Below, piece by piece: positions 8,631 through 17,473 of a DNA stretch of 64,000 bases. The translations under genes were made by a program, and so were the position numbers. This DNA is from Desulfurivibrio sp044068515. Lineage in GTDB: Bacteria > Desulfobacterota > Desulfobulbia > Desulfobulbales > Desulfurivibrionaceae. Below the pieces are notes generated by a model. It saw only the letters and a list, made by a program, of their open reading frames with translations, made no database searches and was not told the origin of the DNA. Each line of letters begins with the position of its first letter. The stretch's first letter is position 1. The DNA lies in assembly GCF_044068515.1 (NCBI RefSeq), contig NZ_JBIPKI010000001.1, positions 124,001 through 188,000 of the forward strand. Direction: 5' to 3'.

Positions 8631-8728
8631 GCCCGTGTTCTGCGGCGCAGTTGGGCGCTTTGCTTGGGCCAGGCTGAGTGGATCCGTTTTTTTGATCAGC
8701 GAATTTATTATTTGAAGGGAGTTTGGTG

Positions 8729-9769
8729 ATGATAAGGGTTGGAATTATCGGAGCTTCGGGCTATACCGGGGCCGAACTGGCGCGGTTGCTGGCCAATCAT
8801 CCCGGCGTGGAGCTTACCCTGGCGACCTCCCGCCAGTACGCGGGCCAGCCTTTGGCCCGGGTTTTTCCCCATCTGGCTGGCAGAACCGAGCTGGTCTGCG
8901 AGGATCCGGCCGGGCTGGCGGTCGCCGACCGGGCCGACTTCTTTTTCACCGCCGTTCCCCACCAGACCGCGATGGCGGTGGTCCCCGGCCTGCTGGCCAG
9001 GGGAGCCAAGGTGGTGGATCTCTCCGCCGATTTCCGTCTCCACGACCGCCGGGTTTACGAACAGTGGTACCAGGCTCATTCGGCCCCCGAGCTGCTGCCC
9101 GAAGCGGTTTACGGCCTGCCGGAAATCCATCGGGCGGCCATCGCCGGCGCCCGCCTGGTGGCCAACCCCGGCTGCTATCCCACCAGTGTCCTGCTGGCCC
9201 TGGCTCCTCTGCTCAAGGCGGGCTGTATCGACCCCGCCAGCCTGATCATCGACGCCAAGAGCGGAACCTCCGGGGCCGGCCGCACCGCCCAGACCGGGAC
9301 CCTCTATTGCGAGGTCACCGAGGGTTTTCGGGCTTACAAGGTCGGGGCCCATCGCCATACCCCGGAAATCGAGCAGGAACTGAGCGAGCTTTATGGTCAG
9401 CCTCTGACGGTCACCTTCACCCCCCACCTGGTGCCGATGTCCCGGGGCATGCTAAGCACCATTTATGCGGATCTGCGGGGCGAACATGACCAGGCCGAAC
9501 TGGAGCGGGTTGTCCGGGAATTTTATCGGGATGAGCCTTTTGTCCGGGTCCTGGATGGGGGGCAGTTGCCCGCCACCCAGTATGTCCGGGGCAGCAATTT
9601 CTGCGATCTGGCCCTGCGGGTTGATCAGCGTAATCGGCGGGTGATCGTGCTGGCCGCCATTGACAACCTGGTCAAGGGGGCGGCGGGCCAGGCGGTGCAG
9701 AACATGAACCTGCTCTGCGGTTTGCCCGAGGAGCAGGGTCTGGGACAGTTGGTTCCGCTCTTTCCCTGA
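8729..9769 (+). CDS. argC: N-acetyl-gamma-glutamyl-phosphate reductase
   Basis: 346 residues. ArgC reduces N-acetylglutamyl phosphate to the semialdehyde with NADPH in arginine synthesis. The Rossmann motif GASGYTGAEL is at the N-terminus, the catalytic cysteine lies in NPGCYPT, and HRHTPEIEQEL carries the active-site histidine. The start is ATG 8729, seven bases after GAAGGGAG; in-frame TTG and GTG codons just upstream are too close to that site. The stop overlaps the truA start by one base (TGATG). Confidence 0.97.
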   Translation: MIRVGIIGASGYTGAELARLLANHPGVELTLATSRQYAGQPLARVFPHLAGRTELVCEDPAGLAVADRADFFFTAVPHQTAMAVVPGLLARGAKVVDLSADFRLHDRRVYEQWYQAHSAPELLPEAVYGLPEIHRAAIAGARLVANPGCYPTSVLLALAPLLKAGCIDPASLIIDAKSGTSGAGRTAQTGTLYCEVTEGFRAYKVGAHRHTPEIEQELSELYGQPLTVTFTPHLVPMSRGMLSTIYADLRGEHDQAELERVVREFYRDEPFVRVLDGGQLPATQYVRGSNFCDLALRVDQRNRRVIVLAAIDNLVKGAAGQAVQNMNLLCGLPEEQGLGQLVPLFP

Positions 9770-10530
9770 TGGTTAACATCCGGCTGGCCATTGCCTATGA
9801 CGGCAGCGCTTATGGGGGTTGGCAGCGCCAGCTTAACCGGCCCACCATCCAGGCCGCCATCGAGGATGCCCTGGCCCGGATGCTGGGAGAGGCGGTGGTG
9901 CTGCACGGGGCCGGGCGTACCGATGCCGGGGTTCACGCCCGGGAGATGGTGGCCAATTTCCAGGCCCCCGTGCGCCTGCCCCTGGCCGCTTACCGGCGGG
10001 GCCTGAACAGTATGCTGCCGGGGGATATCCGCATTCTGGCCGCCAGCGAGGTTGATCCTTCTTTTCATGCCCGATTTAGCGCCCGGGGCAAGACTTATCA
10101 CTACTGTTTCTCCACGGCCGCGGTTATGCCGCCCTGGCGGCGACTCTACAGCGCCCATTTCCCCGGCCCTTTCGCCCCGGCGACGGTCCGGGCCGCCTTG
10201 CCGCAATTGCTGGGGGAGCACGACTTCTCCGCCTTCGAGGCCGCCGGATCGCGCGACCGGACCAGGGAATCAGGCCGGGGAGGGGTGCGGCGGCTGCACC
10301 ACCTTAGCCTGGAGCGGCAGCAGGGAGAGGAGGACGAGTTCTTTTTCTCCGTAACCGGGGACGGCTTTCTCCGTCATATGGTCCGCAATCTGGTCGGGAC
10401 CCTGTTGGAAATCGGCCGGGGTCGCCGGGAAATGGCTTCCCTGGCCGAATTGCTGGCCTCCGGCGATCGTTCCCAGGCCGGTCCCACCGCACCGGCTTGC
10501 GGCTTGACCCTGGTGCGGGTGGATTATTGA
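9769..10530 (+). CDS. truA: tRNA pseudouridine(38-40) synthase TruA
   Basis: 253 residues. TruA makes pseudouridine at tRNA positions 38-40. The catalytic aspartate lies in GRTDAGVHA near residue 51. The N-terminal YDGSAYGGWQRQ and the late FLRHMVRNLVGTLLEIGRG motifs are both typical. It is translationally coupled to argC through a TGATG junction with no ribosome site of its own visible, so its level should follow argC. Confidence 0.97.
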   Translation: MVNIRLAIAYDGSAYGGWQRQLNRPTIQAAIEDALARMLGEAVVLHGAGRTDAGVHAREMVANFQAPVRLPLAAYRRGLNSMLPGDIRILAASEVDPSFHARFSARGKTYHYCFSTAAVMPPWRRLYSAHFPGPFAPATVRAALPQLLGEHDFSAFEAAGSRDRTRESGRGGVRRLHHLSLERQQGEEDEFFFSVTGDGFLRHMVRNLVGTLLEIGRGRREMASLAELLASGDRSQAGPTAPACGLTLVRVDY

Positions 10531-10855
10531 ATAACGGGCCGGCGGCAACGTGGTCGGCGCTTGCGGGTGGCGAGCCGGCCAATTAGCCAATCTTCCCGAC
10601 ACGGAGCTTGGTGAGTGGGCAAAGCCATGGTTTCTAGTTATTTTCTTGATGTTCCCAGTGGCATAAGCGGTCTATAAAGCTATCTGTGAGTCGGTAATTC
10701 AGGCTGGAGTTAACAATTTGTCGGCTTGGCCAAAATAGCCGCGCCGGCAGGGCACCCTCGGCAATCAGTCGCTTGGTCAGAGCCGTAAGAGATTATGGCG
10801 GTCTTGGGGCCGGGGTGTCAAATTTTGCACTAAACGGACGGAGGTTGCGACGATT
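10531..10855. other. Intergenic region between truA and the aminotransferase
   Basis: No gene is seen. An inverted repeat GGCCGGC (10537-10543) / GCCGGCC (10574-10580) just after truA could help end transcription but has no T tract. GGAGG at 10840-10844 is the ribosome site of the next gene. I could not assign a confident promoter. Confidence 0.4.
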
Positions 10856-12067
10856 ATGGATGCTCCCATCATTGCGTTGGCGGCAAGAGTGAAAGAAATC
10901 AAGGCCTCGCCCACCCTGGCGGTGGATGCCAAGGCCAAGGCCCTGAAGGCCGAGGGGGCCGATGTCCTCAATTTCAGTGTCGGCGAACCGGATTTCGATA
11001 CTCCGCCCCATGTCTGCGAGGCGGGCAAGGCCGCCATTGACCAAGGTTTTACCCGCTATACCCCGGTGCCGGGTATTTTGCCCTTGCGGGAGGCGGTTTG
11101 TGAGCGCCTGGCCACCGATCACGGCTGGCAGTACCGGCCCGATCAGATTCAGGTCAGCTGCGGCGGCAAGCACGGTCTATACAACATGGCCCAAGCCCTT
11201 TTCGGGCCCGGCGACGAGGTGCTGGTGCCGGCCCCCTACTGGGTCAGCTATCCGCCGATCGTCCAGCTGGCGGGGGCGACCCCGGTGATCGTGCCCCTGG
11301 ATGAAAAAAGCGACTTCGACCTCGACCCGGCGGTGCTGCAGCAATACGCCGGCCCCAAAACCCGGGGGATTATTCTGAACAGCCCCTCCAATCCCACCGG
11401 TTCGGTCCTCTCGGCCGGGGCCCTGGAGGCCATCGCCCAGATGGCCCTGGCACAGGGCTGGGTGGTGATTTCCGATGATATTTATGACACCATCGTTTAC
11501 GGGGCCGCCAAGTTGCCCCATATCCTCGATGTCGATCCCCGGCTGCAGCAACAGACCCTGATTCTCAACGGGGTTTCCAAATCGTTTGCCATGACCGGCT
11601 GGCGGATCGGCTATACCGCTGGACCCAAGCATATCATCGCGGCGATGAACAAGATTCAGAGTCAATCCACTTCCAATCCGTCCTCGGTGGCCCAGAAGGC
11701 GGCCCTGGCCGCCCTCACCGGCTCCCAGGATTTTCCGATCACCATGCGCGACGCCTTCGTACCCCGCCTGGATTTCATGATCAAGGCCCTGACCGCCATT
11801 CCCGGCGTAACCTGCGTGCGTCCCCGCGGCGCCTTTTACGTGTTCCCCAACCTGTCTGCTTATTACGGGCGCGAAACCCCGGGCGGCAAGGAAATCAATG
11901 ATTCGGTGGCCCTGGCCGACTATCTGCTGGAAGAGGCGCTGCTGGCGACGGTACCGGGGGTAGCCTTCGGCGCCGACCAGTTTATCCGCTTCTCCTTCGC
12001 CACCTCGATGGCTATCCTGGCAGAAGGGATGCGGCGGCTGGCCCAGGCCCTGGCCGTCCTGAAGTAA
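10856..12067 (+). CDS. Pyridoxal-phosphate aminotransferase, aspartate/aromatic type (class I)
   Basis: 403 residues of the class I aminotransferase fold. The PLP-binding lysine is in NGVSKSFAMTGWRIGY near residue 243. NSPSNPTGSV and the final RFSFATS (substrate-carboxylate arginine) are also present. The layout is that of aspartate aminotransferase subgroup I-gamma, which often also accepts aromatic amino acids or prephenate. The exact substrate cannot be read from the motifs. The gene appears to stand alone, with its own ribosome site. Confidence 0.9.
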   Translation: MDAPIIALAARVKEIKASPTLAVDAKAKALKAEGADVLNFSVGEPDFDTPPHVCEAGKAAIDQGFTRYTPVPGILPLREAVCERLATDHGWQYRPDQIQVSCGGKHGLYNMAQALFGPGDEVLVPAPYWVSYPPIVQLAGATPVIVPLDEKSDFDLDPAVLQQYAGPKTRGIILNSPSNPTGSVLSAGALEAIAQMALAQGWVVISDDIYDTIVYGAAKLPHILDVDPRLQQQTLILNGVSKSFAMTGWRIGYTAGPKHIIAAMNKIQSQSTSNPSSVAQKAALAALTGSQDFPITMRDAFVPRLDFMIKALTAIPGVTCVRPRGAFYVFPNLSAYYGRETPGGKEINDSVALADYLLEEALLATVPGVAFGADQFIRFSFATSMAILAEGMRRLAQALAVLK

Positions 12068-12293
12068 CCCTCGTCTGGTCGCGGGATGCTCGCCCGGCCC
12101 GATAAGGGCGGGCGTCCTTGCCAGGCGGGGTTGTCCGCCGGCAGCTGGGGGTAAGGAGCGGGGAAGTCTCTTGGCCCCGGCGGGATCTAGCCGAGGCAGG
12201 ACGGTTAGCCGGCAAATGCGGCTGAAACTGAAATGTCGGGACGGTTGCCGATTGGTTCGCCCGGCCCGGTTTCGGTCTGTCAGCCGGGGTTGA

Positions 12294-12788
12294 TCACTTT
12301 TCCGGCGCCGGGGCGGCGCACTCCTGGCACTTGACCGGGGTTTGGCCGGTTTTACAGTAACGGCTGAAATTGGCGAGCCACTCTGCCCCGCCCTGGGGGC
12401 ATTCATCGATGTAGTTCATCAATTGGCTGAGGCGGTCGATTATTTCCCGGGGGGCGGTATGTTCGATCCGGCAGGCGCCTTCCTCGGCCAAGTCTTCCTC
12501 CACCGCCAGCACCCGCAGAAAAAAATTCTTGAGGGCCCGGTGACGCTGGATTACGTCCCGGGCCGCTTTGGTGCCGGTCGGGGTCAGGGTTATCACCTCG
12601 TAGGGGGCATAATTGATCAGCCCCTTCTGGGAAAGGGAGCGGAAGGCCTCGGTTACCGAGGAGCGGCTGACCTTGAGCCGGGCGGAGATTTCCTTGGCCC
12701 GGGCCACCTGCTTTTCCTCCACGATATGGTAAATGGTCTCGAGATAATCTTCCAGGCTGGCACTGAGTCGCTTCCCGCTTTTGGCCAT
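12294..12788 (-). CDS. DtxR/MntR-family metal-dependent repressor with a cysteine-rich tail
   Basis: 164 residues. An N-terminal winged helix-turn-helix (AKEISARLKVSRSSVTEAFRSL) is followed by the dimerisation and metal-binding helices (EGACRIEHTAPREIIDRL). The family senses Fe(II) or Mn(II). Unusually, the C-terminus carries four cysteines (ECPQG, YCKTG, KCQEC), which could bind iron or zinc and are not part of the classical MntR core. No metal transporter is adjacent, so the targets are elsewhere. A perfect 12-bp palindrome lies 48 bases upstream of the start and may be its own operator. The ribosome site GAGGGAA supports ATG 12788. Confidence 0.85.
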   Translation of the reverse strand: MAKSGKRLSASLEDYLETIYHIVEEKQVARAKEISARLKVSRSSVTEAFRSLSQKGLINYAPYEVITLTPTGTKAARDVIQRHRALKNFFLRVLAVEEDLAEEGACRIEHTAPREIIDRLSQLMNYIDECPQGGAEWLANFSRYCKTGQTPVKCQECAAPAPEK

Positions 12789-12835
12789 GCGATAGTTCCC
12801 TCATAAGTTTTTTCGGATAGTCCAAACTAATTTAG

Positions 12836-12847
12836 GCAACTAGTTGC
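12836..12847. promoter_or_regulatory. Candidate operator upstream of the DtxR-family gene
   Basis: GCAACTAGTTGC is a perfect 12-bp palindrome, flanked by TTTAG on one side and TGTCAA on the other. Its place, 48-59 bases before the start codon, fits autoregulation. The assignment is by position and symmetry only. Confidence 0.4.
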
Positions 12848-12974
12848 TGTCAATCCTTTCCTGCAAAATATTCCTCCTACCCCCGTTTGCACCTCCCTGC
12901 CGGCGGTCCTGACAACCATCCCGTTGTATCCCGCTTGTTCGGCGGCAACCCAACTATCGGGACCGCGTCGGGAT

Positions 12975-15257
12975 CTACCAGATTTCGCGCAGACCCTGCT
13001 GTTTGCGGGCCAGGTCCACCAGCCTTTCCAGTTCCACCCGCCAGTTGGCGTGGACTCGGGCGGCCGAGGGGGCGATCAATTCCGGCAGACCGTAGACCAG
13101 GCGATCCGAGGCCCCCGAGGCCTCGATCACCGCCTCGATGGAACGGGCGCCGAACTTGTATTCGGCCAGCAGGAGCCGCAGCAGCAGCCCCGAGGTCTTG
13201 CGGGCTGCCTTTTTCCAGTGGGTATCCATCTGGTGGGCGATGATGAAGGCCCGCTTGATCAGGATCCGTCGCAGCCGGGCCAAATCGTTGGACCCCGCCT
13301 TGCTGCAGAGCAGTTCGGAAGAGATTTCGATGTCGTCGATATCGAGCACCACCCGCAAGCGGCTTAAAAAATCGGGAATCTTAAGGGTCCGGACCAGTTG
13401 CTGGGTGCCGGGGTCGGCGCTGCCCAGCAGGGCGGCCATGCCGTCGTAGCTGGCCTTGACCCCGCCGGCGAAGACGAAGATCGACCGGCCGATGTTGTAG
13501 GGGACCCCGTGGACATAGGTGATGCCGTCCTGCATGGCCGGCAGGAAATAGCGCAGATAGCCGAATTCATGATGATCGTAGCGGCAGTCGAATTCGTCCC
13601 AGAAGACGATGGGGACCTTGCCCTTGGCCACCGAGGCCCGGATCGCGTCGATGGCGCTGTTGATTTCCGCCGGTCCATCGAACTGGGTCAGGTTGAATTC
13701 GAAAAAATCAAAGGGGCTGATATCGAACCGCCGTCCGATAACCTTGGCCACCTCCTTGACGGCAAAGGACTTGCCCGAGCCCGGCGGGCCGAAAACTCCG
13801 ACGCAGAGAGGCCTTTGCACCTGCTCCCGGGAAACGTAGGAGTCCATGACGTTCTGCAGGGTCATCACCGGTTCGATTTCCGCCGGATCGGTGGTGCGCA
13901 GGTTGCCGACATTGAACATCCGCAGATCGGCAAAGCCGTTTTTCCAGCTCACCTCGTTTTTCAGGTAATGGAGAACCTCGGCGATAACTCCCACGCAATC
14001 GCTGGTCATTGCTCCCAGGCGCTGGCGGACGTAAGCGCTGGCCGGCCAGGGGAAAAAACCGCGAATCGCTTCCTTCTTCTCCTCGTGCCACTGCTGGCAG
14101 GAAACCACATCCAGCACCCGTTCGAAATCGGGGGTCAGTTCGGGCAGATCAATGAAACAGGGATCGCTCTCGTTTTCAATAAACGAACAGGCCTCGCCGG
14201 TGGGATAGATGGAGGCGAAGTCCAGTTCGGGAAAACGCAGGATTTTATCGAAGGCGTAGCCGTCGCGGTTGAGCAGTTGCCAGTTGTTGAGCAGCCGGGT
14301 CGAGTAATCGAAAAAGGCGTTGCGGCAGAAGAAAGGCTGCCCGGCCTGGAGCCAGTCGCTGGCCAGGAGGGTGGTGGCCAGGGTGTCATAGCAGGGGGCC
14401 GATCCTTTATGGCGGGGCGAACTTTTCTCCGGCAGACAACCCCGCCGGTGGCGGAAATAGCCCCCGTCGGGGCCCAGATACATGACTCCGTGGGGATACA
14501 TCTCGATCACGATATGGCAGAGAAACTTGCCATCCTGCCACAAGCCGACCTCGGAGGTTTTCAGGGCCCGCAGGGCCATGGCTACGATGGTTTCCCAGAT
14601 TACCGAACTGTCCATTTCCATCCGGGTGGTTTCCAGGTCGGAGAGCCGGCAGAATAGGCAGAATTTTGGCCCGAACTGCCGGGCCCAGCTTTGCCAGTGG
14701 GCCACCCCGATGCCCAGGGCGATCACCCAGGCCTCGGGGTTCAGTTGCTTGAAGTCGGCGGTGGCCGTGGGTGGCCGACCGGAATCGTCGACCACCATGA
14801 TCGCCCGGTTCTGGCTTAAAATCGCTTGGTTTTGCTTGTTGATCTCCAGGGTGCGGGTGCTGACCCGGCGGCCTTCGGAGGGCAGAAACTGCTGGAACAT
14901 GAACCAGCCTTTTTCCGGGCCGCCATCCCGGCCGGTTTGGCGGTTGCGAAAAATCTGGTAAATCTCCTTCTGTTCGCCGTAAGTGAAGGTGGCGATGGCC
15001 GGATAAAGACCGGCCCGGCCGAGGTAAGTGGCAAGCCAGGTATGGGTTTGCTCCAGGCGGCCCTGCTCGATGCTGACCTCGCCGGCCAGCAGTTCGACCT
15101 GGTCGCCGGGATTGTAGCCGTAGGCCGGCAGGCTGCCCTCCCGCAGCAGGCTGACCTCCTTAACCGGCAGGTTGGTAATCCGAACCTGGGAGCCCAGCAA
15201 CAGGATTTTATCCCTTTTGCGTCCGGCCTTTTTTGGTTGCTTGCCCGTTGCGGCCAT
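12975..15257 (-). CDS. Large AAA+ ATPase with an N-terminal ribokinase-like region; function unknown
   Basis: 760 residues. The start at ATG 15257 is preceded by AAAGGTGG; the frame extends further only to a GTG with no site. Residues about 20-270 look like a diverged sugar-kinase/ribokinase-like module (AIMVVDDSG, then AWVIALGIGVAHW, then SSVIWETIVAMAL), similar to proteins where this region precedes an ATPase. A middle region rich in aromatics and Cys follows. The AAA+ module has Walker A GPPGSGKS at about 489-496 and Walker B IVFWDEFD at about 551-558. The arginine-rich end DFLSRLRVVLDI suits an AAA+ second region of homology. It is monocistronic, and no toxin, protease or nuclease partner is adjacent. 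The ribokinase resemblance is from memory and uncertain. Confidence 0.6.
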   Translation of the reverse strand: MAATGKQPKKAGRKRDKILLLGSQVRITNLPVKEVSLLREGSLPAYGYNPGDQVELLAGEVSIEQGRLEQTHTWLATYLGRAGLYPAIATFTYGEQKEIYQIFRNRQTGRDGGPEKGWFMFQQFLPSEGRRVSTRTLEINKQNQAILSQNRAIMVVDDSGRPPTATADFKQLNPEAWVIALGIGVAHWQSWARQFGPKFCLFCRLSDLETTRMEMDSSVIWETIVAMALRALKTSEVGLWQDGKFLCHIVIEMYPHGVMYLGPDGGYFRHRRGCLPEKSSPRHKGSAPCYDTLATTLLASDWLQAGQPFFCRNAFFDYSTRLLNNWQLLNRDGYAFDKILRFPELDFASIYPTGEACSFIENESDPCFIDLPELTPDFERVLDVVSCQQWHEEKKEAIRGFFPWPASAYVRQRLGAMTSDCVGVIAEVLHYLKNEVSWKNGFADLRMFNVGNLRTTDPAEIEPVMTLQNVMDSYVSREQVQRPLCVGVFGPPGSGKSFAVKEVAKVIGRRFDISPFDFFEFNLTQFDGPAEINSAIDAIRASVAKGKVPIVFWDEFDCRYDHHEFGYLRYFLPAMQDGITYVHGVPYNIGRSIFVFAGGVKASYDGMAALLGSADPGTQQLVRTLKIPDFLSRLRVVLDIDDIEISSELLCSKAGSNDLARLRRILIKRAFIIAHQMDTHWKKAARKTSGLLLRLLLAEYKFGARSIEAVIEASGASDRLVYGLPELIAPSAARVHANWRVELERLVDLARKQQGLREIW

Positions 15258-15474
15258 ATTGATCCACCTTTTGCCTGCAGAGATGTGATTAGTTTCGCCG
15301 GCCACGGTTGGCGTCCGGCGGGCTGGTCGGAGAAAATGCCGGCCGGTCCGGCCGGCGGCAATAACGATACTGCAGGAAAAACCAAAACGGGGATTTTCTC
15401 AATCAGTTTTTGCCGGTTGGTTGCTGAGCCGGCGGGCAGGGTGAACATGGGCAGGTTTCTGCTCTGCTTGCCAA

Positions 15475-15536
15475 GGCCGGACTTTACCCGGGCTTGGCCA
15501 CGCTGGCCCTGCCGGCTTGGGCGGGTAAAGTCGGCC
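15475..15536. other. Long hairpin after pgpA
   Basis: GGCCGGACTTTACCCG (15475-15490) pairs with CGGGTAAAGTCGGCC (15522-15536) with one bulge; the 31-base loop can fold again. It lies just past the pgpA stop with no T tract. It may protect the 3' end of the larC-pgpA message. Confidence 0.5.
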
Positions 15537-15550
15537 CCGGGCGGGAACTC

Positions 15551-16018
15551 TTAGCCGCCGGCGATAGCCGGAAAGAGATAGAGCAGCAGGTGGATGCAGG
15601 CCAGGGCATAAACCCCGGCCAGAAGATCGTCGAGAACGATGCCCAGACCACCGTGGCAGCGCCGGTCGATGAGCCGGATGGGAAAGGGTTTGAGGATATC
15701 GAAAAAGCGAAAGAGGGCGAAAGCCAGCAGCCAGGCGAGGGGGGTGGCGGGAACGGCGATCAGGGCGATCAGCATCCCCGCGACCTCGTCGATCACCACC
15801 ATGCCGGGGTCGGGCCGGTCGAGGATTTTCTCGGCGGCCCCGGCGATCAGGATCGCCAGGATGATGATTCCCCCCAGCCAGAGGGCATAAGGCAGGGGAG
15901 CCAGGCCCAGCAGGGCGAATTGAATGGGGAAGGCCGCCAGGGTGCCCCAGGTGCCTGGGGCTTTGGGCAGGCGGCCCAGGCCGAAACCGGTGGCCAGCAG
16001 CATGATCAGTCTATCCAC
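15551..16018 (-). CDS. pgpA: Phosphatidylglycerophosphatase A
   Basis: 155 residues, mainly membrane helices. PgpA removes phosphate from phosphatidylglycerophosphate to give phosphatidylglycerol. GLGRLPKAPGTWGTLA near the N-terminus, DEVAGM in the middle and the FDILKPFPI segment are family hallmarks. I placed the start at GTG 16018, which has AGGAG seven bases before it and overlaps the larC stop by 8 bases. An upstream in-frame extension would lie wholly inside larC. Confidence 0.9.
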   Translation of the reverse strand: MDRLIMLLATGFGLGRLPKAPGTWGTLAAFPIQFALLGLAPLPYALWLGGIIILAILIAGAAEKILDRPDPGMVVIDEVAGMLIALIAVPATPLAWLLAFALFRFFDILKPFPIRLIDRRCHGGLGIVLDDLLAGVYALACIHLLLYLFPAIAGG

Positions 16019-17282
16019 GATCTTGCTCCTGATCCTGAACTGACCTGTGGGCGGCGGATTTGGCGGCCGGATCTGCATTTGCCGCCGGCTCCGGCCGGAA
16101 TTCGCCGACAGCCGTCGCGGCGACGTGCGCCTGAATGCGAACCAGGGGGACGTCGTGGTTCCTGGCCGCCACCCGGCAGGATTCGTACTCCGGGTAAAGC
16201 ACCGAACCGCTGGGGGTTTCGACTTTTTTGACCGCGATTTCTCCCCAGGGAGTGGCCACGACCCCGCTTTGCCGGGGCAGGGTCAGCCGCTGCTCGCGGC
16301 GGAATCGCAGGCCGATGGCGGTGGTTTCGCTGAGCAGGCAGTTCTTCAAGCCATGGGCGGCTGCCGGTTCGGCCAGCACCCGTAATAGATAGCCGGGGCG
16401 CCCTTTCTTCATCAGCAGCGGAGTCAGGGAGACATCCAGGGCTCCCAGGGCGAAGAGGCGTTCGCAGAGATAGGGGAAGCTCTCGCCGGACCAGTCATCC
16501 AACTGGGTTTCGATCACTTCGACGCTCTGGGCCTCGGCGGGAGCTTGCGGCCGGCCGATGAGCAGCCGCAGCAGGTTGGGCTTGCCGTCGGGGCGCTGGC
16601 TGCTCCCGGCGCCATAGCCCAGGTGTTGCAGGGTCATCGGTGGCGGCGGGCCGAAATCGGCGGCCAGGGCTTTAACAATGGCCGCCCCGGTGGGAGTGAC
16701 CAATTCCATGGCCAGATCAAGCCCGTACACCGGCAGATCGCGCAGCAGCTCCAGGGTGGCGGGGGCGGGCAGGGGCAGCGGGCCGTGGCTGGTTTGCACC
16801 CAGCCCCGGCCCAGGGGCAGGGGTGAGCAGACCAGCCGTTCAACGGCAAAATAGTCGAGCCCGATGGCGACCCCGACGATATCGACAAGGGAGTCCACCG
16901 CCCCGACTTCGTGGAAATGGACCTCCTCCGGCTCCAGGCCATGAACCTTGGCCTCGGCCGAGGCCAGCAGGGAGAAAATTTGCCGGGCCCGCTCCTTGAC
17001 TCCCGCTTCTAACCGCGATTCTGCCAGCAGGGCGCGGATGGCGCGCCAGGAACGAGGGAGCTGGGCGCTGCTGACCGGCACCCGCAGGCGGCCGGCCCGG
17101 ATGGCCCCCTGGCGGGTCGAACCATAGTCCAGGTCATAGCCGGCAAGCGGCAGCAGGCTAAGCTGGGCCCGCAAATGAGCCAACGGCAGTCCGGCATCGA
17201 GCAAGGCGGCCAGCAGCATATCCCCGGCAACCCCGGAAAAGCAGTCAAGATAAGCAATGGCGGGAGGCGGGGCCTGATTCAT
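16011..17282 (-). CDS. larC: Nickel pincer cofactor biosynthesis protein LarC
   Basis: 423 residues. LarC inserts nickel into the pyridinium bisthiocarboxylate precursor, making the NPN cofactor first found in lactate racemase. The family signature FSGVAGDMLLAALLDAG opens the protein; HFHEVGAVDSLVDIVG (metal-ligand region) and ELVTPTGAAIVKAL follow. The C-terminal 35 residues are a low-complexity Ala/Pro/Asp tail. No larB, larE or larA is beside it, so the rest of the pathway must be elsewhere or absent. The stop overlaps the pgpA start. Confidence 0.92.
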   Translation of the reverse strand: MNQAPPPAIAYLDCFSGVAGDMLLAALLDAGLPLAHLRAQLSLLPLAGYDLDYGSTRQGAIRAGRLRVPVSSAQLPRSWRAIRALLAESRLEAGVKERARQIFSLLASAEAKVHGLEPEEVHFHEVGAVDSLVDIVGVAIGLDYFAVERLVCSPLPLGRGWVQTSHGPLPLPAPATLELLRDLPVYGLDLAMELVTPTGAAIVKALAADFGPPPPMTLQHLGYGAGSSQRPDGKPNLLRLLIGRPQAPAEAQSVEVIETQLDDWSGESFPYLCERLFALGALDVSLTPLLMKKGRPGYLLRVLAEPAAAHGLKNCLLSETTAIGLRFRREQRLTLPRQSGVVATPWGEIAVKKVETPSGSVLYPEYESCRVAARNHDVPLVRIQAHVAATAVGEFRPEPAANADPAAKSAAHRSVQDQEQDRG

Positions 17283-17364
17283 AAAAAATATCGCCGTAAG
17301 GGAGCAAGATTGACCTGCCGAGGAGGTGGTGTTTTGGTTCTTTAGTTTAATGGCCTTCCAAGCC

Positions 17365-17473
17365 GGTAAAAGCTCAGCAGTGCTGCAAATTCGGGCAAGC
17401 AGCCCCGGCGGCTATACTCCAGTATGCCGCCGGGGCTGATCGCCCGAAGATGCGGTGCTGCTGAACTTTTACC
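17365..17473. repeat. 109-bp palindromic repeat, copy A
   Basis: A long imperfect palindrome whose ends GGTAAAAG and CTTTTACC are complementary. It has a central hairpin around GGCGGCTATA...TATGCCGCC. It shares length, end symmetry and right-half sequence (AAGATGCGGTGCTGCTG) with copy B at 38619. It overlaps the last bases of the fmt stop codon. Confidence 0.8.

Noticed and set aside
12068..12293. Terminator hairpin after the aminotransferase
   Set aside because: GC-rich inverted bases near 12090-12115 pair imperfectly and have no T tract.
13398..14657. Long plus-strand open frame opposite the AAA+ gene
   Set aside because: The minus strand carries Walker A and B motifs; the plus-strand product has no coherent features.
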